19,340 nucleotides of DNA, taken from assembly GCA_934621705.1 (NCBI GenBank), contig CAKTUP010000017.1, forward strand, positions 1-19,340, written 5' to 3'. The position numbers and the translations under genes are program-made. The first letter of the stretch is position 1. The number at the start of each line of letters is the position of its first letter. This stretch comes from an uncultured Petrimonas sp. GTDB lineage: Bacteria > Bacteroidota > Bacteroidia > Bacteroidales > Dysgonomonadaceae. Below are positions 7,914-16,052 of the stretch, piece by piece. A model generated the notes under the pieces. That model made no database searches, was not told the DNA's origin, and saw only the letters and a list, made by a program, of their open reading frames with translations.

Positions 7914-8872
7914 CACCGTTTCATCACCCACGCATCGCGATGATTGGGGAAATTTTGTTTGAGTTGTTTCAGGCTTTGCTCGGCTTCTTCGCGGGTGGAA
8001 AAATGCGAAGCATACACATCGATTCGGTTTGGCCGCTCAATAGTGGAAGCAGTTGTAAATCCTTCCGATTGCAGCAACGCTATCATATCATCCGCCACTT
8101 TGCGTACTTCATAAACACCCGTTACAACGTAAAATCTGGGAGCATCGGGCGGCGCTGCAATTTCTTCAATTGGCGTGTTGGCAGTATTTTCAACAACAGT
8201 TGTTATTTCAGAAGAAACTGTTTCGTTAGAAACGGATGGGGTTGAAACAATTGGGGTGTTTTTTTCGGTTTTGCTGCCAAACAATCCGCTTTCGGAAAAT
8301 ATCTGAGCGGTTTGATGATGCAGTGTGCTATCTTGAATGGGGAAAATAAACATAACGGCTGCAATAACCGCCGCAGCGGCAGCGCCAATACCGATTTTCC
8401 TTACTATCGATTTCTTACTTGTTTTTGTTATTTCGTTTAACTGTGCAGGCGGTTGTATCTGAATTATCGGTTTCAGCGAAGCATTGGAAAGGCCGAAATG
8501 CTCGGGACGCACGAAAGGCTTCGGTTGATACGCAAAACGCTGGTCGCCAATCATCGTAAAACTTCCCAAATCGCCCAAATCAACAGATTTTTCGGAACGC
8601 AGCAGGTTTTTTATTTGTCGAACCGAATCATCGATTTTTTGCGTAGCATTTTCGAAAGAAATTCCATCGGTACGCATAAAAGATTCCACCAGCAACCCGT
8701 CGTTGTGCGTGAGTTCGCGGTTAAATACCAACTCGCACACCGGAGAATCGAAAACCGAAAGCCCGTTTCTGCGGGCAGGCATTGTATTAACCACAAATCC
8801 CCCCAACGACGGCACAATAACACAATTGTGCGTGTGCAAGAGAAATTCTATGTGGGAAATCAGTTGGTTCAT
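7913..8872 (-). CDS. Membrane-anchored CCDC81-type HU and SPOR domain protein
   Basis: The 319-residue product joins a DNA-binding-like head to a peptidoglycan-binding tail. Residues about 1-60 match the first prokaryotic CCDC81-type HU domain (ISHIEFLLHTHNCVIVPSLGGFV), and about 60-125 the second (GISFENATQKIDDSV...VDLGDLGSFTM). A basic stretch, KTSKKSIVRK (150-159), precedes one membrane helix at about 160-178, so the head should be cytoplasmic. A Ser/Thr-rich periplasmic linker leads to a SPOR domain at about 245-317 (RFYVVTGVYEVRKVADDM...IDVYASHFSTREEAEQSLKQL). SPOR domains bind denuded glycan strands at division sites. The gene lies 82 bp after ruvC on the same strand and has its own -7 match only 4 bp before the ATG. 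DNA tethering at the septum is inference from the domains; the exact role is unknown. Confidence 0.88.
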   Translation of the reverse strand: MNQLISHIEFLLHTHNCVIVPSLGGFVVNTMPARRNGLSVFDSPVCELVFNRELTHNDGLLVESFMRTDGISFENATQKIDDSVRQIKNLLRSEKSVDLGDLGSFTMIGDQRFAYQPKPFVRPEHFGLSNASLKPIIQIQPPAQLNEITKTSKKSIVRKIGIGAAAAAVIAAVMFIFPIQDSTLHHQTAQIFSESGLFGSKTEKNTPIVSTPSVSNETVSSEITTVVENTANTPIEEIAAPPDAPRFYVVTGVYEVRKVADDMIALLQSEGFTTASTIERPNRIDVYASHFSTREEAEQSLKQLKQNFPNHRDAWVMKR

Positions 8873-8876
8873 GTGG

Positions 8877-8884
8877 CAAAGATA
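8877..8884 (-). promoter_or_regulatory. -7-like box directly before the HU/SPOR start
   Basis: The minus strand reads TATCTTTG, a perfect TAnnTTTG match, and then only four bases (CCAC) before the ATG at 8872. If active, the transcript would start at or very near the A of ATG, giving a leaderless mRNA. No strong -33 TTG is visible. It could be a chance match in an AT-rich gap. Confidence 0.35.
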
Positions 8885-8954
8885 AAGAAAAGAGAATAAA
8901 ATCTGAAATAAAAGTGAAAAACTTTTTAAAAGTAAAGGGAAAAGGTGGAACCCG

Positions 8955-9533
8955 TCATTTCCTCACTTTCGTTTGATTGCGTTCCGCAAAATCTTTCCAG
9001 CTTTTGTATTTTGTACCTTCCGATTGAACTCCCAACGACTGGTAATAGTGGCACATGGCGGCCGCTAAACCGTCGGTAGCATCGAGTTGGGGAAGCATGT
9101 TTTCGTTGGGGATATGCAGGATTTTTTGCAGCATATATGCCACTTGCTCTTTGGCGGCACGCCCGTTTCCGGTAATGGACATTTTTATTTTCAACGGAGC
9201 GTATTCGAAAATGGGAACATCGCGTGCGATAGCCGCAGCCATAGCAACACCCTGTGCCCGGCCAAGTTTGAGCATGCTTTGCACGTTTTTTCCGTAAAAC
9301 GGCGCTTCGATGGCCATTTCATCGGGAAGATATTCTTCGAGCAAGCCTATCACACGCGAATAAATTTTGGCCAGGCGCAGGTAATGGTCTTCGTATTTAT
9401 CGAGTTTCATAATGCCCATTGCTTCGAGTGACGGCTTGTTGCCGAGCACCTTAAGCACACCATATCCCATAACCTGGGTTCCCGGGTCGATGCCCAAAAT
9501 AATGCGTTCTTTTACCGGTACAGGTTGTATCAT
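8955..9533 (-). CDS. ruvC: Holliday junction endodeoxyribonuclease RuvC
   Basis: RuvC resolves Holliday junctions made during recombination and fork repair, acting with RuvAB. The 192-residue product has the RNase H-like core with the four acidic catalytic residues in order: Asp16 (GIDPG), Glu76 (AIEAPF), Asp151 and Asp154 ([10 protein letters not shown]). The [15 protein letters not shown] motif follows the second acid, as in the family. E. coli RuvC has 173 residues; the extra length here is a few N-terminal residues and a basic C-terminal tail ([16 protein letters not shown]). The start ATG at 9533 overlaps the stop of the upstream DUF4286 gene in an ATGA arrangement, which supports this start and implies translational coupling. 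ruvA and ruvB are not in the window. Confidence 0.96.
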   Translation of the reverse strand: MIQPVPVKERIILGIDPGTQVMGYGVLKVLGNKPSLEAMGIMKLDKYEDHYLRLAKIYSRVIGLLEEYLPDEMAIEAPFYGKNVQSMLKLGRAQGVAMAAAIARDVPIFEYAPLKIKMSITGNGRAAKEQVAYMLQKILHIPNENMLPQLDATDGLAAAMCHYYQSLGVQSEGTKYKSWKDFAERNQTKVRK

Positions 9534-9838
9534 AGGTCGATAGGCTGCAAAATGGTGGCAAATCCTTGTATGTGCTGCCTGAATTTCGACATTATAAGGA
9601 AATAGAGCCTTCGTCCGTACATTTTATTCCATTCTTCCAACGCTTCAATTGTATCGGCTTTAAATTCCAGCGCGTAAGAATATCCCTCGTCATCATCCTT
9701 CGAAAATACGCGCGTGAGCCTGGGTTCTTTTATAATGTTGTTTTTTGTGGATAAAGGGATGTATTCGTCGCGGATAAAATCGAGAAACTCGCTTTGCAAC
9801 TCTTTCGGAACACTGAACGTGGTATTATAAATGACCAT
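9530..9838 (-). CDS. DUF4286 family protein
   Basis: This 102-residue soluble protein matches the small Bacteroidota DUF4286 family. It has no signal peptide or membrane segment. It starts [21 protein letters not shown], with a beta strand and helix pattern, and continues with [20 protein letters not shown] and a helical end, [30 protein letters not shown]. The overall size and alternating beta-alpha pattern resemble ferredoxin-like or dimeric alpha-beta barrel proteins, but that is only a shape argument. Its stop codon overlaps the ruvC start by 4 nt, so the two are co-translated. A strong promoter candidate lies 42 bp upstream. The function is unknown; context suggests a link to RuvC or simply shared expression. 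Confidence 0.85.
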   Translation of the reverse strand: MVIYNTTFSVPKELQSEFLDFIRDEYIPLSTKNNIIKEPRLTRVFSKDDDEGYSYALEFKADTIEALEEWNKMYGRRLYFLIMSKFRQHIQGFATILQPIDL

Positions 9839-9876
9839 TTTTGACGTCTTATGTGAAATTTACTTTCTGATTATGG

Positions 9877-9906
9877 TTGCAAATTTAAATAAAAACTCTA
9901 TCTTTG
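9877..9906 (+). promoter_or_regulatory. tRNA-Ala promoter, -33 TTG and -7 TATCTTTG
   Basis: TTG (9877-9879), a 19-bp spacer and TATCTTTG (9899-9906) fit the Bacteroidota vegetative promoter very well. Transcription would start near 9911-9914, about 15 nt before the mature tRNA 5' end at 9927. It is interlocked with the opposite promoter at 9880-9910. Confidence 0.75.
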
Positions 9907-9910
9907 CAAA
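9880..9910 (-). promoter_or_regulatory. DUF4286-ruvC promoter, -33 TTTG and -7 TAAATTTG
   Basis: Read on the minus strand, TTTG (9910-9907), a 19-bp spacer and TAAATTTG (9887-9880) match the Bacteroidota consensus. Transcription would start near 9872-9875, giving a leader of about 35-40 nt before the ATG at 9838. Its -33 abuts the -7 of the tRNA promoter and its -7 abuts the tRNA -33. Confidence 0.7.
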
Positions 9911-9926
9911 CTCAAATTTCAATCTC

Positions 9927-10000
9927 GGGGGATTAGCTCATCTGGCTAGAGCGTTTGACTGGCAGTCAAAAGGTGATCGGTTCGAGTCCGATATTCTCCA
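9927..10000 (+). tRNA. tRNA-Ala, anticodon GGC
   Basis: The 74-nt cloverleaf folds fully. The acceptor stem is GGGGGAT with ATTCTCC and includes G3-U70, the alanine identity pair. The D stem is GCTC/GAGC, the anticodon stem TTTGA/TCAAA around loop CTGGCAG (anticodon GGC), and the T stem ATCGG/CCGAT around TTCGAGT. The discriminator is A at 10000. CCA is not encoded and would be added after transcription. It reads codon GCC, and probably GCU. A promoter lies just upstream and a strong terminator 13 bp downstream, so it is a single-tRNA unit. Confidence 0.97.
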
Positions 10001-10012
10001 CAAACTCGACTT

Positions 10013-10047
10013 AAAAGGTACTCTATCAGCAGAGTACCTTTTTCTTT
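10013..10047 (+). terminator. Intrinsic terminator of tRNA-Ala
   Basis: The arms at 10013-10024 and 10031-10042 (core AAGGTACTCT with AGAGTACCTT) pair perfectly over 12 bp around a 6-nt loop. A T-rich tail (TTTTTCTTTT) follows. It starts 13 bp after the tRNA end and isolates the tRNA from the PHP gene. Confidence 0.9.
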
Positions 10048-10070
10048 TAATTGACCTAAATCTTAATGAA

Positions 10071-10126
10071 AAAGTAACAAATTATTAAGCAAAAGTTTGT
10101 TACTTTGTATTCGGCACAATCCGAAT
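10071..10126 (+). promoter_or_regulatory. Two inverted repeats in the leader region of the PHP gene
   Basis: An 11-bp perfect inverted repeat (10071-10081 and 10096-10106, core AGTAACAAA/TTTGTTACT, 14-nt loop) is followed 2 bp later by a second, 6-bp one (ATTCGG 10109-10114, CCGAAT 10121-10126, 6-nt loop, then TTT). The first ends in TTACTTTG, a near match to the -7 box, so it may be an operator over the promoter. The second resembles a weak terminator or transcript-end hairpin. The ATG follows at 10156. No known riboswitch is recognised. Confidence 0.45.
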
Positions 10127-10155
10127 TTTCTGTATAACATAAATAATATAAACGT

Positions 10156-11295
10156 ATGAAGAAGACAACTTTAACGATGCTCCTTGTCGCGCTTTTTGCT
10201 TTCGTTTCACAGGCGCAGCAGGTAAACAACGGAGTGATGAATCTCAATGAATTTTCGCGGCCAAACAAACGAAACAACATTGTTATTCCCGATGTAAATG
10301 GTTTTAAGGTATTGAAATGCGACTTTCATATCCACACCGTTTTTTCCGATGGCGATGTATGGCCAACTGTGCGGGTTCAGGAAGTCTGGCAGGAAGGGAT
10401 CGACGCGATTTCCATTACCGATCACATGGAGTACACACCCAAAAAAGACGATGTTAAACCCAACAACAACCGCGCTTATGAAATTGCCAAACCCAACGCG
10501 CAACGGCAAGGTGTGATGTTGGTAAAGGGAACGGAGATTACCCGCCAAACTCCTCCCGGACATTTCAATGCGATTTTTATCGGCGATACCGATGATTATT
10601 TAACCGTAAACACCAGCGAAACCGATCGCGAAGCGGTGATGAAAGCCGAAGCTCAAAATGCGTTCATTTTTTGGAACCACCCCGGCTGGCAGCCCGGCAT
10701 TGCCGGATCGTACGAATGGCTTCCGTTTATTGAAGATTTGTATAAAAACAAAGCGCTCGACGGCATAGAAGTCGTTAACGGAACAGGTTTCCACATGAAA
10801 GCGCTGGATTGGTGCGTGGACAAAAACATGACGGTTATGGGAACTACCGATGTCCATAACTTGATAAGCCTTAATTACGATACCAGCCGCGATTACGTGC
10901 ACCGCACCATGACGCTCGTAATGTCCCGCGATAATACGCCCGAATCCATCCGCGAAGCGTTGGATGCCCGAAGAACGGTTGCTTGGGCAAGTAAATACCT
11001 GATGGGAAAAGAAGAAAACGTTCGCAACTTGTTCAATGCGTGCGTGGAAGTGCTTCCCCGTCATCATTCCGAAACCAATCGCGACGGCAAAACCATCAAC
11101 TATTATCAGATCAGAAACAACAGCGATTTGTATTTCGAACTGGAGCGCACTGCAGGCAACGGCCCCGCGCGCATCATTCTTTATCCGCAATCGTCGCAGG
11201 TAATTTCTGCCGAAGCCGGACAACCCGTTTACGATGTGGTTAGCACCTACATTCGCAGCGACAAGCACCTTTCCGTGAATTTGCCTTTGCGATAA
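10156..11295 (+). CDS. Secreted PHP-domain phosphoesterase (Sb-PDE-like)
   Basis: The 379-residue product is a metal-dependent PHP-superfamily phosphoesterase. A signal peptide covers residues 1-20 (LLVALFAFVSQA|QQ), so it works outside the cytoplasm. The metal-binding motifs appear in order: His58 and His60 (DFHIHTVFSDG), Asp89-His90 (SITDHMEY), Glu127 (KGTEITR), His136, His175 (FWNHPGW), and Asp232 with His234 (GTTDVHN). The C-terminal 80 residues look like a small beta domain (YYQIRNNSDLYFELERT). It resembles the group annotated in databases as Sb-PDE family phosphodiesterase, but substrate cannot be inferred; nucleotide, phosphodiester and sugar-phosphate substrates are possible. The gene stands alone between the tRNA terminator and a strong terminator at 11322-11376. 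Confidence 0.88.
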   Translation: MKKTTLTMLLVALFAFVSQAQQVNNGVMNLNEFSRPNKRNNIVIPDVNGFKVLKCDFHIHTVFSDGDVWPTVRVQEVWQEGIDAISITDHMEYTPKKDDVKPNNNRAYEIAKPNAQRQGVMLVKGTEITRQTPPGHFNAIFIGDTDDYLTVNTSETDREAVMKAEAQNAFIFWNHPGWQPGIAGSYEWLPFIEDLYKNKALDGIEVVNGTGFHMKALDWCVDKNMTVMGTTDVHNLISLNYDTSRDYVHRTMTLVMSRDNTPESIREALDARRTVAWASKYLMGKEENVRNLFNACVEVLPRHHSETNRDGKTINYYQIRNNSDLYFELERTAGNGPARIILYPQSSQVISAEAGQPVYDVVSTYIRSDKHLSVNLPLR

Positions 11296-11321
11296 AAATT
11301 TAAGCCGAATTGCATATTTTT

Positions 11322-11376
11322 AAGGCTATTCCACCTTTCATTTTTCGGGATGAAGTTGGAATAGCTTTTCTTTTTT
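11322..11376 (+). terminator. Intrinsic terminator after the PHP gene
   Basis: AAGGCTATTCCA (11322-11333) pairs with TGGAATAGCTTT (11357-11368) over 12 bp with one G-U pair. An inner TTCAT/ATGAA stem caps the long loop, and a T-rich run (to 11376) follows. It lies 27 bp after the stop codon. Confidence 0.88.
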
Positions 11377-11398
11377 ATGCAAGTTGAAAAGAAAACCG

Positions 11399-11406
11399 TA
11401 TATTTG
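11399..11406 (+). promoter_or_regulatory. Candidate -7 box for the MBL-fold gene
   Basis: TATATTTG matches TAnnTTTG and lies 46 bp before the ATG at 11453. It directly follows the PHP terminator, which fits a separate transcription unit. The nearest TTG is too close (12 bp), so no proper -33 is seen. Confidence 0.45.
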
Positions 11407-11452
11407 CATCCGAATATCTGAAACGCATCAAATGCGAAATCCTTTTCGATAA

Positions 11453-12103
11453 ATGAAGATTAAAACATTCGAATTTAACCCGTTGGGTGTTAACACTTAC
11501 GTATTGTATGACAAAACCGGCGAATGCGTTGTTATTGATGCGTCGTGTTTTTTCCCCGATGAAAGAGAGTTGCTGCTGAATTTTATACTCGACAATAATT
11601 TGGTTGTCAAGCATCTGTTGAACACGCATTTGCATTTCGACCATGTTTTCGGGGTGAATTTTATGGCTTCGCAATTCGGTTTGAAACTTCAGGTTCATCC
11701 CGATGATGTTTTTTTGCTGGATAATCTGCCGCAACAACTCCAGATGTTCGGATTCAATACCAATGTGGATTATACACCCGAAATCGGCAATTATCTTAAA
11801 GAGAATGATATAATATCTTTTGGAGAACAACAACTTAAGGTTCTTCACGTTCCCGGCCATTCGCCCGGAAGCATTGTTTTTTACAACGAAAAAGAGAAAT
11901 TTGCCGTGGTGGGCGATGTGCTTTTCAACGGAAGTATCGGTCGTACCGATCTGCCCGGTGGAAATTTTGACCAACTTATCGAAGGAATCCGGACAAAACT
12001 TTTCACACTTCCCGATGATACCGAAATTTATTCGGGACACGGGCCAAAGACGACAATCGGTCAGGAAAAGAAGTATAACCCGTTTGTAGGAATAGAAAGT
12101 TAG
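11453..12103 (+). CDS. Metallo-beta-lactamase-fold hydrolase, glyoxalase II-like
   Basis: The 216-residue cytoplasmic protein has all metal motifs of the MBL fold: THLHFDH (His59, His61, Asp63, His64), His136 in VPGHSPGS, Asp155 in VVGDVLF, and His196 in YSGHGPKT. The order, spacing and the final GHGPxTT signature match the short YcbL/glyoxalase II-like group, which hydrolyses thioesters, often with unknown natural substrate. It lacks the long C-terminal helical domain of true glyoxalase II. There is no signal peptide. Its TAG stop overlaps the first unit of a 7-bp tandem repeat. gcvP follows 117 bp later on the same strand with its own -7-like box, so an operon is uncertain. Confidence 0.92.
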   Translation: MKIKTFEFNPLGVNTYVLYDKTGECVVIDASCFFPDERELLLNFILDNNLVVKHLLNTHLHFDHVFGVNFMASQFGLKLQVHPDDVFLLDNLPQQLQMFGFNTNVDYTPEIGNYLKENDIISFGEQQLKVLHVPGHSPGSIVFYNEKEKFAVVGDVLFNGSIGRTDLPGGNFDQLIEGIRTKLFTLPDDTEIYSGHGPKTTIGQEKKYNPFVGIES

Positions 12104-12128
12104 AACAAAGAACAAAGAACAAAGAACA
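12103..12128 (+). repeat. Tandem 7-bp repeat GAACAAA, about 3.7 copies
   Basis: GAACAAA repeats exactly three times from 12103, followed by a partial fourth copy (GAACA). The first G is the last base of the MBL gene stop codon. Short tandem units of this kind can change copy number by slippage. Confidence 0.9.
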
Positions 12129-12143
12129 GTTATATACTACATT

Positions 12144-12192
12144 AACTCGCAACTCGCAACTCGTAACCCGCAACTCGTAACTCGTAACTCGT
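12144..12192 (+). repeat. Tandem 7-bp repeat AACTCGY, seven copies
   Basis: Seven consecutive heptads run AACTCGC, AACTCGC, AACTCGT, AACCCGC, AACTCGT, AACTCGT, AACTCGT with no gap. Only one unit has an internal change (AACCCGC). The last T is also the first base of the -7-like box of gcvP. The array is far too short and regular to be CRISPR. Confidence 0.92.
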
Positions 12193-12199
12193 ATCTTTA
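12192..12199 (+). promoter_or_regulatory. -7-like box for gcvP
   Basis: TATCTTTA differs from TAnnTTTG only in the last base and lies 21 bp before the gcvP ATG. Any -33 region would fall inside the heptad array, where there is no TTG. I see no glycine riboswitch in the 117-bp gap. Confidence 0.35.
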
Positions 12200-12220
12200 A
12201 ACTTTAAATACAACAACTAT

Positions 12221-15070
<2,850 letters not shown>

Positions 15071-15095
15071 AAATTGACAATTGGGGATTGAAAAT

Positions 15096-15129
15096 GTAGA
15101 GACGTGATTTATCGCGTCTCTCTTTTTTT
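15096..15129 (+). repeat. GTAGAGACG palindrome acting as gcvP terminator
   Basis: The stem pairs AGAGACGTGAT (15098-15108) with ATCGCGTCTCT (15111-15121), 11 bp including one G-U pair and a tight loop. A T7 run (15123-15129) follows, so the structure fits an intrinsic terminator 26 bp after the gcvP stop. The head GTAGAGACG is identical to that of the palindrome at 116-142, but the loop side differs. A short CAGTAA/TTACTG hairpin at 15147-15163 may serve the convergent regulator gene. Confidence 0.75.
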
Positions 15130-15216
15130 GGCACTTTTCAGAAAATCAGTAATCGATTTACTGTATCGAGTTATATTTTGATAAGATTTCACATAGCGAT
15201 TCAATGAAATAATAAA

Positions 15217-15999
15217 CTAATTAAAAGTTGTTCGGTTTTTTAACTTGTCCATCAGTTCCTTAAATCTTTCCCTCGAACCTTTTATTTCGCCAAAAGGCGG
15301 TTTAAGGATAATATCTCGCTCTGTTTTATTGGAAATGCCCTGGATGAAGTTTAAGTTTATAATGGTATTGTTGTGGATACGGAAAAACTCATCAAAGACT
15401 TCGATTTGTTTTTCATAATAGCCCAGGTTTCTCGAACTTTTAATGATTTTATTGTTGGCAAGAACAAAATTAGTGTAAGAATCTTTGCTTTGCAGATATA
15501 CAATATCTTTTGGAAATATAAAATGACTTTGTGTTGCAGTATTGACTACTAGCATGTTTTTAAGGCTGTCGTCAAGTAAGTTGTCTTTGTTTTCAGTTTT
15601 TGGTTTAAAGCGTTCTATTGCATCTTTTAGTCTTTCTTTATCAATTGGTTTTGGCAGAAAATGTGCCGCACCATACTTAAACGCCATATCGTAATACTCC
15701 ACTTCGCAATGCCCCGAAAAAATAACGGGTTTAAATGTCAATCGATTATTTTTTCGATATTGTTCCAACAAATCAAAAGCCGTTTTTCCTTCCGAAGCAA
15801 ACTGGATATCGAGCAATACTACGTCGGGGCTCTGTGTGTCAATTGTTTCCTGCATAGCCTTCAACGTAGTGTGCTTTCCGATGATTTCCGCTTGCGGACA
15901 CACTTCTTCAACAAGAGTGGATACCATATTGAGGGTGTCTTCAATATCGTCGGCTATAGCGACTCTTATTTTTCGGCCGTTTTGTCTGAATGTCTTCAT
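15217..15999 (-). CDS. LytTR-type response regulator
   Basis: The 260-residue protein joins a receiver domain to a LytTR DNA-binding domain. The receiver (about 10-130) has the acid pair Asp17-Asp18, the phosphorylation site Asp64 in VLLDIQF, the switch Ser95 in IFSGH and Lys117 in LPKPID. The LytTR domain spans about 150-255 (QSHFIFPKDIVYLQSKDSYTNF, FFRIHNNTIINLNFIQGI). LytTR regulators bind pairs of short direct repeats. The gene lies 53 bp downstream of the histidine kinase on the same strand, so the kinase is its likely partner and the two form an operon. The first eight residues before the receiver are slightly longer than usual, but the start is reasonable. Convergent with gcvP. Confidence 0.94.
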   Translation of the reverse strand: MKTFRQNGRKIRVAIADDIEDTLNMVSTLVEEVCPQAEIIGKHTTLKAMQETIDTQSPDVVLLDIQFASEGKTAFDLLEQYRKNNRLTFKPVIFSGHCEVEYYDMAFKYGAAHFLPKPIDKERLKDAIERFKPKTENKDNLLDDSLKNMLVVNTATQSHFIFPKDIVYLQSKDSYTNFVLANNKIIKSSRNLGYYEKQIEVFDEFFRIHNNTIINLNFIQGISNKTERDIILKPPFGEIKGSRERFKELMDKLKNRTTFN

Positions 16000-16052
16000 A
16001 ATTATGGTGTTTGATAAGGAATGTCAAATAATTAAAATCCCATATATTCAAT

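Noticed and set aside
8921..8933. A hairpin terminator between ruvC and the HU/SPOR gene
   Set aside because: The stem is only 6 A-T pairs, so it is too weak to call even though T residues follow on the minus strand.
9831..10088. An 85-residue plus-strand open frame across 9831-10088
   Set aside because: It spans the tRNA-Ala gene and its terminator, so it is a chance frame.
10600..11268. A 222-residue minus-strand open frame
   Set aside because: It mirrors the PHP gene. The plus strand carries the complete metal-binding motif set and a signal peptide.
11375..12115. A 246-residue minus-strand open frame
   Set aside because: It lies opposite the MBL-fold gene, which has all metal motifs. 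The antisense product shows no family pattern.
12103..12192. A CRISPR-like array
   Set aside because: The units are 7 bp with no spacers and no cas genes nearby, so these are simple tandem heptads.
12104..12220. A glycine riboswitch before gcvP
   Set aside because: The 117-bp gap is mostly heptad repeats and lacks the conserved aptamer helices and GGA-rich core.
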